In this document: one piece after another, positions 9,609-18,695 of the stretch | How positions within the stretch are numbered: the stretch's first letter is position 1 | Layout of the letters: every line of letters begins with the position of its first letter | Source: an uncultured Pelagibacteraceae bacterium | GTDB taxonomy: Bacteria; Pseudomonadota; Alphaproteobacteria; Pelagibacterales; Pelagibacteraceae | Reading direction: 5' to 3' | DNA: 64,000 bases | Assembly (NCBI GenBank): GCA_902627565.1 | Contig: CACOJM010000003.1 | Span: 1 to 64,000, forward strand | Position numbers and translations under genes: made by a program | The notes under the pieces: generated by a model | Told to the model about the DNA's origin: nothing | The model's input: the letters and a program-made list of their open reading frames with translations, nothing else | Database searches by the model: none

Positions 9609-9650
9609 AATTTGAATTTGTATATAAATTAATGATTCATTATTCAAATT
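9609..9650. repeat. 9-bp perfect inverted repeat in a divergent intergenic region
   Basis: AATTTGAAT (9609-9617) and ATTCAAATT (9642-9650) flank a 24-bp AT-rich spacer between the NDUFA12 gene and the NrdJ-tail-like gene. It could be an operator or chance in AT-rich DNA. The rest of this 115-bp gap holds only a GAGG ribosome-binding site before 9674. Confidence 0.25.
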
Positions 9651-9673
9651 AATTTTAAAATAATTGAGGTCAA

Positions 9674-10495
9674 ATGGCAAAATACTTGGTTGAAACTTAT
9701 TATACATGTACATTTAAGGTAAATCATTATCTTGATGATATTAATGAAACTGAACTTAAAAATCTTGAAAAAAGAGATGACGGAAAATTTGAGGTTTTGG
9801 ATGTAAAACTGGATAATAGAAAGACGAAAAGTTTAGATCCAAATAATAATAAAGTTATTGATAATAAAAAAATTGATATTGCCATTGATAACAATAAGAA
9901 AAACTCAACAAATTTAGAAAATATTATCAAAAATAATAATTCTTCAGAAAAAAGTGGAAAAAGATTTAGTATGCCAGATAGAAGAAAAGGATATATTCAA
10001 AAAGCTACTATTGGAGATCATAAAGTATATCTTCATACTGGCGAATATGAGGATGGAAAAATTGGAGAAATCTTTATTGACACTAGTAAAGAGGGAGAGT
10101 TAGTTAAAGCTCTTATGAATAATTTTGCAATAGCAGTGTCACTAGGTTTACAATACGGGGTGCCTCTTGATGAATTTATAAATGCATTTGTCGGTACAAA
10201 ATTTGAGCCTTCAGGAAAAGTTCATGGAAATGATAGAATTTTAAGTGCATCATCTATTTTAGATTATATATTCAGAGAATTAGCTATTTCATATCAAAAT
10301 AGAGAAGATTTAGCGCACACACCATCAATTGGTGGTGGTGAAAATTTGGGTGCTGATGATAAAAACTCAGAGCATCAAAATCAGCTTTTAAAAATAGTAA
10401 AAGATCTTACGAGTAAAGGTTTTGTAAGAAATAATTATCAGAAAAATCTTGTAGATTTGTCTGATGTTAAAATAAGTCTCAAAGGAAAAAAGTAG
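9674..10495 (+). CDS. Stand-alone protein resembling the C-terminal module of B12-dependent ribonucleotide reductase (NrdJ)
   Basis: Residues about 1-40 form a distinct head ([14 protein letters not shown]), followed by an Asn/Lys-rich linker (to about 95). From about 98 to 215 the protein matches, from memory of the family, the C-terminal part of alphaproteobacterial Nrd[50 protein letters not shown] and [14 protein letters not shown]. The catalytic barrel, glycyl or thiyl radical cysteines and B12 site of NrdJ are absent. No ribonucleotide reductase gene is in the window. It may be a regulatory or accessory piece left after loss of nrdJ, or a separate family. It has a GAGG ribosome site and abuts aspS end to end (stops at 10495 and 10496). 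Confidence 0.7.
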   Translation: MAKYLVETYYTCTFKVNHYLDDINETELKNLEKRDDGKFEVLDVKLDNRKTKSLDPNNNKVIDNKKIDIAIDNNKKNSTNLENIIKNNNSSEKSGKRFSMPDRRKGYIQKATIGDHKVYLHTGEYEDGKIGEIFIDTSKEGELVKALMNNFAIAVSLGLQYGVPLDEFINAFVGTKFEPSGKVHGNDRILSASSILDYIFRELAISYQNREDLAHTPSIGGGENLGADDKNSEHQNQLLKIVKDLTSKGFVRNNYQKNLVDLSDVKISLKGKK

Positions 10496-12280
10496 TTATT
10501 TTTTAGTCTTGAGAGATAAACTTAACTCTTTTAGCTGTTCATCATTAACTTCAGATGGGGCGTTCATCATTAAATCCTGTGCGTTTTGATTCATTGGAAA
10601 CATCGTAACTTCTCTAATATTTTTCTCATTAGCTAAAAGCATGACTATTCTATCTATTCCAGGTGCAATTCCACCATGTGGAGGCGCACCAAAACTTAAG
10701 GCATTTATCATTCCACTAAACTTTTCATCGACTTGTTTTTGATTATAACCTGCAATAGAAAAAAGTTTATACATCAAATCTGGCTTATGATTTCTTATAG
10801 CGCCAGATGAAAGTTCTATACCGTTACACACTATATCATACTGATATGCAAGAATTTCTAAAGGTTTATCAAAATTAATTTTGTCTGAGTCTCCTTGGGG
10901 CATAGAAAATGGATTATGACTAAACTTGATCTTTTTTGTTTGTTCATCCTCCTCAAACATTGGGTAATCAACTACCCAGCAAAAAGCAAAAGTGTTATCA
11001 TCAATTAAATCTAATTCCTTAGCAATTTTATCTCTTGCTAATGAAGTTATTCTCTCTAATTCTTTTAATTTATTACATGCAAAAAATATACTATCACCTA
11101 CATTAGCTCCAGTTTGCTTCATTAGTTCTAATAATGCCGCTTTTGAAAAAAATTTACCTACAGGACCTTTTCCAGAAATTTCTTTATCTTTTTCAAATGT
11201 AAAATATGCCATTCCAGATGCGCCTTGTTCTTTAGCCCACTTATCTATGCCATCAAAAAAACTTCTAGGTTTGTCTTTTGTGTCTTTTGTAATTATGCAT
11301 CTTACTCTTGATCCTGATTTGACTAATTTCTTAAAAATATCAAATGAAACATCTGCTCTGGTAAAAATTTCAGTAATATCTTTTATGATTAATGGATTTC
11401 TTAAGTCAGGCTTATCCGAACCATATTGCAATAACGAATCTGCATAAGAAATTTTAGGAAATTTATCAAACATTAATTTTTTTTTTGAAAATCTTTTAAA
11501 AGTACTAACAAGCAATTTTTCCACAACATTAAATACATCTTCTTGTTCAACAAATGACATTTCCAAATCAAGTTGATAGAATTCTCCTGGACTTCTATCC
11601 GCTCGAGCATCTTCGTCTCTGAAACATGGAGCTATTTGAAAATATTTATCAAATCCTGAAACCATAATAAGTTGTTTGAATTGCTGTGGTGCTTGGGGAA
11701 GTGCATAAAATTTACCAGGATTTAATCTGCTTGGCACTAAAAAATCTCTTGCACCTTCAGGGCTTGAGGAAGTTAAAATTGGAGTTTGATATTCTAAAAA
11801 TCCAAATTTATTCATTTCACTTCTAATAAAAGAAATAACTTTCGAGCGTAAAATAATGTTTTCGTGAATTTTTTTTCTTCTTAAATCTAAAAATCTGTAT
11901 TTTAATCTTATTTCTTCTGCATATTCTTGATTACTAAATACTGGCAAAGGAAGTTCCTTACAAGTTCCTAAAACTTCAAATTTTTCAATTGCAACTTCTA
12001 TTTCTCCAGTTTCAATATCCTTATTAATTGTCTCACTGGATCTGTTAACAACTTTACCCTCAATTTTGATAACAGTTTCTAGCTGCATCTTTTCTAAAAA
12101 ATCAAATTTAGAATTTTCCTTTTCAATAATACATTGAGTAATTCCATAATTGTCTCTCAAATCTAAAAATAAAAGATTACCATGATCCCTTTTTTTATTA
12201 ATCCATCCTGAGAGAAAAACTTTACTACCAACATCACTCTTTCTTAATTCATTGCAGTTATGACTTCTGTATTTATTCAA
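10496..12280 (-). CDS. aspS: Aspartyl-tRNA synthetase
   Basis: Charges tRNA-Asp (and tRNA-Asn if a GatCAB system is present). The 594-residue bacterial-type class IIb enzyme has an N-terminal OB anticodon domain (about 1-105). Class II motif 2 appears as FRDEDARADR and motif 3 as GAPPHGGIAPGIDRIVMLL near the C-terminus, with the bacterial GAD insertion between them. It is last in a minus-strand unit DUF2066-hdaA-aspS; the hdaA stop directly abuts this ATG region. Confidence 0.97.
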   Translation of the reverse strand: MNKYRSHNCNELRKSDVGSKVFLSGWINKKRDHGNLLFLDLRDNYGITQCIIEKENSKFDFLEKMQLETVIKIEGKVVNRSSETINKDIETGEIEVAIEKFEVLGTCKELPLPVFSNQEYAEEIRLKYRFLDLRRKKIHENIILRSKVISFIRSEMNKFGFLEYQTPILTSSSPEGARDFLVPSRLNPGKFYALPQAPQQFKQLIMVSGFDKYFQIAPCFRDEDARADRSPGEFYQLDLEMSFVEQEDVFNVVEKLLVSTFKRFSKKKLMFDKFPKISYADSLLQYGSDKPDLRNPLIIKDITEIFTRADVSFDIFKKLVKSGSRVRCIITKDTKDKPRSFFDGIDKWAKEQGASGMAYFTFEKDKEISGKGPVGKFFSKAALLELMKQTGANVGDSIFFACNKLKELERITSLARDKIAKELDLIDDNTFAFCWVVDYPMFEEDEQTKKIKFSHNPFSMPQGDSDKINFDKPLEILAYQYDIVCNGIELSSGAIRNHKPDLMYKLFSIAGYNQKQVDEKFSGMINALSFGAPPHGGIAPGIDRIVMLLANEKNIREVTMFPMNQNAQDLMMNAPSEVNDEQLKELSLSLKTKK

Positions 12281-12943
12281 TTATTCTCCTAAAGCTTCTT
12301 TAATAATTTTTAAGTCTATAGATTTTTTCTTTTTTAAACTCATCTCGTCGATTTTATATATAAATTCAAATATTTTACTATATGATCTATCAATTCTTTT
12401 TATTATGTAATTAATTAACTTTTTTTCTATATAAATCTGCCGATCTGACAAATTTTTAAGCAAGAGTGCAAACATCAAATCATCATCGGGCTTTTGTATA
12501 CTTAGTAAAAGAAAGTTTTTTGCTCTCGATTTTAAATCAATTAATTGAAATTCTATATCAACAATAGGTTTATAAGATGTGATAATTAAATACTTATTAT
12601 CCAAATCAATCATGTTATATAAAGTATAAATTAGCTTTTCATTAATATTACTATCTAAATTTTCTAAAACCACATTTTGATGAATCTTTATTTCCTTCAA
12701 TTTACTATCGTTTAAGTCATGCGCATCAAATTTTATTCCCTTGAATTTTTTAAGAAAAATATTTACGAGGTGAGATTTTCCTGAAAACTTTTCCCCATTT
12801 ATATTTAAAAAATTTTTTTCCCATTTAGGCCAATTATTTAAAAAATCAAAGATGTGTTTGTTACTTTTAGATAAATAAAAATCTTCTTTAGTCATACTTT
12901 TATCATGGTCAAATTTAATTATTTGTTGATCTTCATCTCTCAT
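12281..12943 (-). CDS. hdaA: DnaA-related ATPase HdaA (regulatory inactivation of DnaA)
   Basis: A 220-residue AAA+ protein related to DnaA domain III but lacking the DNA-binding domain IV, as in Hda/HdaA. In Caulobacter HdaA works with the beta clamp to promote DnaA-ATP hydrolysis and limit initiation. Visible are a Walker A-like NGEKFSGKSHL (about 48-58), a short clamp-binding-like N-terminus (DQQIIKFD) and DnaA-type helices at the end. The conserved alphaproteobacterial neighbours DUF2066 and purMN lie just upstream. Sequence divergence is high. Confidence 0.82.
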   Translation of the reverse strand: MRDEDQQIIKFDHDKSMTKEDFYLSKSNKHIFDFLNNWPKWEKNFLNINGEKFSGKSHLVNIFLKKFKGIKFDAHDLNDSKLKEIKIHQNVVLENLDSNINEKLIYTLYNMIDLDNKYLIITSYKPIVDIEFQLIDLKSRAKNFLLLSIQKPDDDLMFALLLKNLSDRQIYIEKKLINYIIKRIDRSYSKIFEFIYKIDEMSLKKKKSIDLKIIKEALGE

Positions 12944-12944
12944 G

Positions 12945-14015
12945 TTAATTCAATAACCAGGTTCTATTTTGTGTATCAAAATTGTAATTTTTTTCTCTCA
13001 TTATTTCTAAGAAGATATTTGGTGAGTCATTAAAAATTATTTGATAGTAAGTAAAATTTTTATTGAATTTAGTAATATAAAAATCATAAATCAAGTCCAC
13101 ATTATTTAAATCATTTTCAAAATTTTTAATTAATTCATTGTTAGCAACTTTTATGCTTAAAGGAAATTTTATGGACGTATTTATTTGATTTTTTTTTTTC
13201 CAATAGTCCTCATAGATTAATTTAAGATCGATAATAAGACTCTTAACTTGTTCAGTATTTGAAATATCATTATAAGAATATGATTGATTATTTAAGATAA
13301 CATTATTTCCATTAGAAATTCTTGATAATACTCTCATTCCTTTGTCATTCATGAAAATTAAAGTTATGATCGAGTGATTTAAATTATATTTTGATATAAT
13401 TTCTTTGAAATCATATTCCTCTATATTTTCATAATTTTTTTTTATCTTATCTAAGTCTTCTAAATCTTCAGTGGGTAAAATATATTCAATTAAATAAGTT
13501 TTTTTCAAATTTTCGTTCCATTTATTATAAACTTGATTGTTGTTGAAAATTAAAAGATCTTTTTTTCTTTCATCAATAATAATCGGAATGAATAAAAATT
13601 TTTTTTTTATTGGAACTGAGGGAAAAATATTTTTTTTTTCAAGATAATTAAATATTTTTTTTTTATTGAAAGAAACACCTAAATTTACGTAGTAAATCTC
13701 ATTAATGAATTTTTCCTCCTTTATAGTAAAAGACTCAATCATTCCTTTTATTTCATTTAATTTTGTTTTATTAATCTTTTTTTTATCAGATGAATTAACA
13801 ATAATTGAAATTAGTTCAAAGAAGGCTCTCTTAAAACCTTCATCAATTACCTCATTTTTGTTAAAATTAATTTCAAAAGGTCTCGATATATCAATATTTT
13901 CAATTTCAAAAGATTTTGCAGCTATTTTTTCTGTGGAAAAAAAAAATAAATTTAGAGATAGGATAATGAAAAAAATATATAAGAATTTTAAGTTAATTTT
14001 TTTTTTATTAAACAT
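12945..14015 (-). CDS. DUF2066 family exported protein
   Basis: A 356-residue protein with an N-terminal hydrophobic segment (about 9-30) that looks like a signal peptide ending near KIAAKS. It has no recognised catalytic motif. The identification rests on the weak family pattern and on the standard alphaproteobacterial position between purM (divergent) and hdaA. The coding strand holds several A-runs of 10-11 bases encoding Lys, yet the frame is intact. Its ATG is only 14 bp from the purM ATG. Confidence 0.6.
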   Translation of the reverse strand: MFNKKKINLKFLYIFFIILSLNLFFFSTEKIAAKSFEIENIDISRPFEINFNKNEVIDEGFKRAFFELISIIVNSSDKKKINKTKLNEIKGMIESFTIKEEKFINEIYYVNLGVSFNKKKIFNYLEKKNIFPSVPIKKKFLFIPIIIDERKKDLLIFNNNQVYNKWNENLKKTYLIEYILPTEDLEDLDKIKKNYENIEEYDFKEIISKYNLNHSIITLIFMNDKGMRVLSRISNGNNVILNNQSYSYNDISNTEQVKSLIIDLKLIYEDYWKKKNQINTSIKFPLSIKVANNELIKNFENDLNNVDLIYDFYITKFNKNFTYYQIIFNDSPNIFLEIMREKNYNFDTQNRTWLLN

Positions 14016-14029
14016 CTTATTACATAGTA

Positions 14030-15058
14030 ATGAATAAAAATCTATTTACATATAAAAAAAGTGGTGTTGATATAAATGCAGCAGATAAATTTGTAAAATT
14101 CATATCAAATATTTCTACAAATAAAAAAGGCAAAAAAAAGTTTAAAAATATTGGTGGTTTTGGATCAATCACAAGTATTCCGAAAAACCTTAAGAATCCA
14201 AAATTAGTGGCTTGTACGGATGGAGTTGGTACAAAAATTGAAATAGCAAATGAGCTTAATAAATTTGATACTATAGGAATTGATTTAGTGGCTATGAGTG
14301 TTAATGATTTAATTGTACAAGGAGCAAAACCATTATTTTTTTTAGACTACATATCAATTAATAAAATTGATCTAATTAAACTTAAATCAATAATGATAGG
14401 AATATTAAAAGGCTGTAAAATTTCAAATTGTGAATTAGTTGGTGGTGAAACTGCTGAAATGCCTGGCACATATGAAAAGGGAAAGTTTGATATTGCGGGA
14501 TTTGCTGTAGGGATTGCTGATGAAAAAAATATTTTAAAGAAAAGTAAAATTAAAAAAAATAATCTAATTTTAGCTTTACCTTCAAGTGGTTTACATTCCA
14601 ATGGGTTTTCTTTAGTTCGTAATATAATGAAGAAGAAAAGAATAAATCTAAAAAAAAATAATTTTCTGAAAAAAGAATTGATCAAACCAACTAAAATTTA
14701 CGTAAATGAAGTGGTAAATTTAGTAAACAAAAACTTATTAAATGGTTGTGCAAATATTACTGGAGGTGGAATTTCTGAAAATATCAAAAGAATAATACCT
14801 GACAATTTATGTGCTTCAATTGATTTAAATAAGATTAATACTTTAAAAATTTTTAAGTGGTTAAAAAAAAATAATATTTCTGATAAGGAAATGTTAAAAA
14901 CTTTTAATTGTGGTGTAGGTTTCTGTTTGATAATAAATCCCAAAAACTTAGGAAAAATAAAAAATTTTTTTTCAAAAAGATATAAACCATATGTAATTGG
15001 AAAAATTATTTATGGACCTAATAAAATAAAGCTTAATGATAAAATCAATTGGTGGTAA
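14030..15058 (+). CDS. purM: Phosphoribosylformylglycinamidine cyclo-ligase (AIR synthetase)
   Basis: ATP-dependent ring closure of FGAM to AIR in purine synthesis. The 342-residue protein has the family start YKKSGVDINAAD, the GGFGS loop, CTDGVGTKI, GIDLVAMSVNDLIVQGAKPLFFLDY and GGETAEMPGTY, and a C-terminal ITGGGISENI. The start is right because it aligns with the E. coli N-terminus. The next gene, purN, overlaps by 23 bp. Only 14 bp separate its ATG from the divergent DUF2066 gene; TATTAC (14018-14023) lies 6 nt before the ATG. Confidence 0.96.
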   Translation: MNKNLFTYKKSGVDINAADKFVKFISNISTNKKGKKKFKNIGGFGSITSIPKNLKNPKLVACTDGVGTKIEIANELNKFDTIGIDLVAMSVNDLIVQGAKPLFFLDYISINKIDLIKLKSIMIGILKGCKISNCELVGGETAEMPGTYEKGKFDIAGFAVGIADEKNILKKSKIKKNNLILALPSSGLHSNGFSLVRNIMKKKRINLKKNNFLKKELIKPTKIYVNEVVNLVNKNLLNGCANITGGGISENIKRIIPDNLCASIDLNKINTLKIFKWLKKNNISDKEMLKTFNCGVGFCLIINPKNLGKIKNFFSKRYKPYVIGKIIYGPNKIKLNDKINWW

Positions 15059-15620
15059 AAAATTAGATACCGCAGTCTTTATTTCTGGAAACGGTAGTAA
15101 TCTAAAAAATCTTGTTAAATTTTCGTTAAGTAAAAAATCACCAATAAATATTAAATTTGTTTTATCAAATAATAAAAAAGCAAAGGGATTAAATTTTTCA
15201 AAAAAATATAAAATTGAAAGTAAAATTTTTTTATTTTCAAACAGATCAAAATCTGAAAATCAAATTTTAAAACATTTAAAAAGTAGAAAGATAAAATTGA
15301 TTTGTCTAGCAGGATTTATGAAAATTCTATCAAAAAAATTTATAAAAAGATTTCAAGGTAAAATTTTAAATATTCATCCAGCTTTATTACCTAAATACAA
15401 AGGTTTAAATACACATGAAAGAGTAATTTTAAACAATGAGAAATATTCGGGTTGCACAGTTCATATTGTAAATTCAAAATTAGACTCGGGTAAGATAATT
15501 TTACAAGAAAGAGTGAAAATCAACAAAAAAGATACCGTACAATCATTGAGGAAAAAAATTTTAAAAAAAGAACATATTCTATATCCTAAAGCTATTAAAA
15601 AATTGATTTCTAGTCTTTAA
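15036..15620 (+). CDS. purN: Phosphoribosylglycinamide formyltransferase, folate-dependent
   Basis: Transfers a formyl group from 10-formyl-THF to GAR. The 194-residue protein has AVFISGNGSNLKNL near the N-terminus, the catalytic ILNIHPALLPKYKG (Asn 112, His 114) and the catalytic Asp in SKLDSGKI (Asp 150). Its start lies inside purM, implying translational coupling. A leading MIKSIGGKKLD is a small extension over the usual start, and no better ATG is present. Its 3' end overlaps the convergent ndk gene by 11 bp. Confidence 0.95.
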   Translation: MIKSIGGKKLDTAVFISGNGSNLKNLVKFSLSKKSPINIKFVLSNNKKAKGLNFSKKYKIESKIFLFSNRSKSENQILKHLKSRKIKLICLAGFMKILSKKFIKRFQGKILNIHPALLPKYKGLNTHERVILNNEKYSGCTVHIVNSKLDSGKIILQERVKINKKDTVQSLRKKILKKEHILYPKAIKKLISSL

Positions 15621-16020
15621 AAAAAAAATCTATTTCGATTTTAGCGTTTTCAACACTATCAGAACCGTGAACAGAGTTTTTGTCTATTGAAACTCCATAT
15701 TTTTTTCTAATTGTTCCTTCTGCCGCATCTTTAGGATTTGTCGCACCCATTAGTTCTCTATTATCTAAAACACTGTTGTTTTTTTCAAGTACCATTACAA
15801 CAATAGGTCCGGATGATAAATATGAACATAGATCATTATAAAATGGTTTAGTTTCATGAACTTTATAGAATTGTTCAGCCTCAGATTTTTCTATCCTAAT
15901 TTTTTTTTCCTTTAAAATTTTAAATCCATTATTTCTAAAAATTTCTTTAATCTCATTATCTAAATTTCTTTCTACTGCATCTGGCTTAATAATTGACAAT
16001 GTTTGCTCGATACTACTCAT
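15610..16020 (-). CDS. ndk: Nucleoside diphosphate kinase
   Basis: Exchanges gamma phosphates between NTPs and NDPs through a phosphohistidine. The active-site His is in NSVHGSDS (His 118), with TLSIIKPDAVERN at the start and GATNPKDAAEGTIR for the nucleotide loop. The open frame extends to a TTG at 16032, but ATG 16020 is chosen. It has a GAGG at proper spacing and gives 136 aa, close to the family. It overlaps the pepA stop by 8 bp and is co-transcribed with pepA. Confidence 0.96.
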   Translation of the reverse strand: MSSIEQTLSIIKPDAVERNLDNEIKEIFRNNGFKILKEKKIRIEKSEAEQFYKVHETKPFYNDLCSYLSSGPIVVMVLEKNNSVLDNRELMGATNPKDAAEGTIRKKYGVSIDKNSVHGSDSVENAKIEIDFFFKD

Positions 16021-17473
16021 AGTGTTCCTCAATTAGTTTGTTTAACAACCTCACACCATATCCAGTTGCTCCCCCTTGATTAATAGCTCCACCATATTTT
16101 GAAAAAGCCATTCCAGCTATATCTAAATGAGCCCAAGGAGTATTGTTTAGAACAAATCTTTGCAAAAATTGTGCTGCTGTTGTTGAACCCGCTCCACCTA
16201 TGTAATTAATATTTTGCATATCCGCATTTTTTGAGTTAATAAGTTTATCAAAATTTTTATGCAGTGGCATTCTCCATAATTTCTCATCAACCTTTTCTCC
16301 AGCATTTAAAAGTTGTTTAGATAATTTATCATTATTAGAAAATAGACCACCATATTCTGAGCCTAATGAAACAATTATTGCTCCTGTTAAAGTTGCTAAA
16401 TCAATCATAAATTTTGGTTTAAATTTTCTTTCAGTAAAAGTAATTGCATCAGCTAAAACGAGTCTACCTTCTGCATCAGTATTTAAAATTTCTATTGTTT
16501 TACCACTGTAAGATTTTACAATATCACCGGGTCTTTGTGCATTTCCACTTACCATATTTTCTACTAATCCAACTACACCAACCGCATTGATTTTTGCTTT
16601 TCTTATAGCTAAACTTTTCATTAAACCTACAACTGTAGCTGACCCTGCCATATCATAAGTCATATCTTCCATAAATTTTGCAGGTTTTAAGGAATAGCCT
16701 CCAGTATCAAAGCAAACTCCTTTGCCAATAAATGCTAAAGGTTTTGAGTTATTTCTCAGTCCATTCCATTGTATTGTTACAAGATATGATCCTCTAATAC
16801 TTCCCTGACCAACTCCTAATAAAGCATTCATACCTAATTTTTTAAGTTTTTTTTCATCATAAACATTTATTTTTAAACCAAATTTTTTAAGGGTTTTTAT
16901 TCTTTTTGCATATTCATCGGGGTGTAAAATATTTCCTGGCTCAGAAACTAAATTTTTTGTAAAAAAAATTCCTTCCTCCAAAGCTTTAAACTTGCGGTTA
17001 TTTTGATTAAAGTTTTTATTATTACTATTTAAAACTGTTATCTTAATTTGTCTATTTTCTCTCTTGCTTTTATACTTTGTAAAATCATAAGATTTCAAAC
17101 TAAAGCCATGTAAAAATCTTCCTATAAAATTTCTTCCAGGTTTTTCTTTTATAGATTTTGCATTAATAGCTAAATCGTTTAACTTAAAATTTTTAATAAA
17201 ATCATAAAACTCTGCCCCTAGTTTTTCCACATCTGAGCTGCTCAGGTCATCTTTTACATTCACTAAAATAATTTTCTTTTTTGAACTTAAATCAAAGCTA
17301 CAAAGATTTTTTTTTGTGTCGGTATTTTTTAGTAAGTCATTAATGTAATTAAACTCTTTATTATCGATATATTTTTTAATATTGATAATATTGAAATTTT
17401 TACTACAAAATAGGACATAATTTTTAGCTGACTTACTGCCTATATTACTTTTAATGCTTATTTTTATTGACAT
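16013..17473 (-). CDS. pepA: Leucyl aminopeptidase (cytosol aminopeptidase, M17)
   Basis: A two-metal exopeptidase that removes N-terminal residues from peptides. The 486-residue protein has a divergent N-terminal domain and a conserved catalytic domain. Metal and active-site motifs are GKGVCFDTGGYSLKP, MEDMTYDMAGSA and the family signature NTDAEGRLVLADA. Length fits the family (about 500). It heads a unit with ndk and is divergent from lptF across 82 bp. Confidence 0.96.
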   Translation of the reverse strand: MSIKISIKSNIGSKSAKNYVLFCSKNFNIINIKKYIDNKEFNYINDLLKNTDTKKNLCSFDLSSKKKIILVNVKDDLSSSDVEKLGAEFYDFIKNFKLNDLAINAKSIKEKPGRNFIGRFLHGFSLKSYDFTKYKSKRENRQIKITVLNSNNKNFNQNNRKFKALEEGIFFTKNLVSEPGNILHPDEYAKRIKTLKKFGLKINVYDEKKLKKLGMNALLGVGQGSIRGSYLVTIQWNGLRNNSKPLAFIGKGVCFDTGGYSLKPAKFMEDMTYDMAGSATVVGLMKSLAIRKAKINAVGVVGLVENMVSGNAQRPGDIVKSYSGKTIEILNTDAEGRLVLADAITFTERKFKPKFMIDLATLTGAIIVSLGSEYGGLFSNNDKLSKQLLNAGEKVDEKLWRMPLHKNFDKLINSKNADMQNINYIGGAGSTTAAQFLQRFVLNNTPWAHLDIAGMAFSKYGGAINQGGATGYGVRLLNKLIEEHYE

Positions 17474-17506
17474 TTTTAATAAATATGTACTTTAGGTTGT
17501 ATTTAA

Positions 17507-17535
17507 TTGTAAACTAATAGTTGAAAATATATAAT
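17507..17535 (+). promoter_or_regulatory. Promoter for the lptF-lptG-lptD-surA-pdxA-rsmA unit
   Basis: TTGTAA (17507-17512) and a perfect TATAAT (17530-17535) are 17 bp apart, 20 nt before the lptF ATG. This is the best promoter candidate upstream of the six-gene plus-strand run. Confidence 0.6.
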
Positions 17536-17555
17536 TGCAAATTTGTTAGATTTCA

Positions 17556-18695
17556 ATGAAAAAAATTTTATTTAGAAAATTATTATTAGATTGTCTAACC
17601 TTTTTCTTTATTGCTCTTTTAAGTGCCAGCATAATTATATGGGTATTTCAGGCAGTTAATTTTTTGGATATCATGATTGAGGATGGTAGAGACTACCTGG
17701 TTTATATAAATTACTCACTATTAAATTTTCCGAAAATATTAAGTAAAGTATTGCCTTTTGTATTCTTTTTTAGTTTTTTTTATATAATTTCAAAATATGA
17801 ACTTAATAACGAATTGATTATTTTTTGGAACTTTGGAGTAAATAAATTTCAATTAATTAATTTTTTATTCAAATTTTCAATTTTTTTGGCACTATTACAA
17901 ATATTACTGTCAGCATTTATAGTTCCAAAATCTTTGGATACTGCAAGATCTTTTTTAAGGAGCTCTTCTGTAAATTTTTTAGAAAATTTTATTAAGGAGA
18001 AAAAATTTAATGACACAATTAAAGGTGTAACAATTTATAGTGACTCAAAAGATGATAATGGAAATCTAAAAAATATATATCTAAAAAAAGATGATAATAA
18101 AGATAGCTTTCAAATTACATATGCAAAAAAAGGTAATTTCATCAAATCAAATAATAGCCAAATTTTAGTATTGTACGAGGGTGAAACAATCAACGTTGTA
18201 AATAATAAAATTACAAATTTTAAATTCTCAAAGTCTGATTTTAATTTAAAAAATTTGAAAACCAATACTACAACTTATATTAAAACCCAAGAAGTATCTT
18301 CCATAAAATTATTTAAATGTTTTTTAAGATTAAATAATTATAGATTTTTTAATATTGATACTAAAGATATAATAGTAGAAAACTGTAAAAGTGAAAATCT
18401 AAATAATATAATTAAAGAACTTTATAAACGATTTATAATTCCTTTTTACTTGCCAACATTAATGCTAATAATTTTATTTTTAATTCTTAGATCAAAAGAA
18501 AGTATAGATTATTTTAATTATAGAATTTTTATTTTTATTCTAGGTTTACTTTTAATTATAAGTTCTGAAATGACATTGAGATTTATACAAGATGATTTTT
18601 TGAAAAATATGAAGATTTTCTCTTTACCATTAATCATTATTAGTTGTATTTATATAATTTTTTATTACTACTTAAATAGGCTTCAAAAAAAATAA
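17556..18695 (+). CDS. lptF: LPS export permease LptF
   Basis: Inner-membrane half of the LptB2FG ABC transporter that extracts lipopolysaccharide and pushes it along the Lpt bridge. The 379-residue protein has the YjgP/YjgQ layout: hydrophobic segments near the N-terminus (about 11-32, 55-80, 97-122), a central periplasmic beta-rich domain (about 130-275) and three helices at the C-terminus. It is followed by lptG with a shared base (TAATG), which distinguishes the pair. Confidence 0.9.
   Translation: MKKILFRKLLLDCLTFFFIALLSASIIIWVFQAVNFLDIMIEDGRDYLVYINYSLLNFPKILSKVLPFVFFFSFFYIISKYELNNELIIFWNFGVNKFQLINFLFKFSIFLALLQILLSAFIVPKSLDTARSFLRSSSVNFLENFIKEKKFNDTIKGVTIYSDSKDDNGNLKNIYLKKDDNKDSFQITYAKKGNFIKSNNSQILVLYEGETINVVNNKITNFKFSKSDFNLKNLKTNTTTYIKTQEVSSIKLFKCFLRLNNYRFFNIDTKDIIVENCKSENLNNIIKELYKRFIIPFYLPTLMLIILFLILRSKESIDYFNYRIFIFILGLLLIISSEMTLRFIQDDFLKNMKIFSLPLIIISCIYIIFYYYLNRLQKK

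Noticed and set aside
10992-11447. A 151-codon open frame on the plus strand inside aspS
   Set aside because: It is antisense to conserved synthetase motifs, has no ribosome site and no recognisable domain; a shadow of the real gene.
14347-14943. Two antisense open frames within purM
   Set aside because: The opposite strand encodes clear PurM motifs; the frames arise from AT-rich codon bias.
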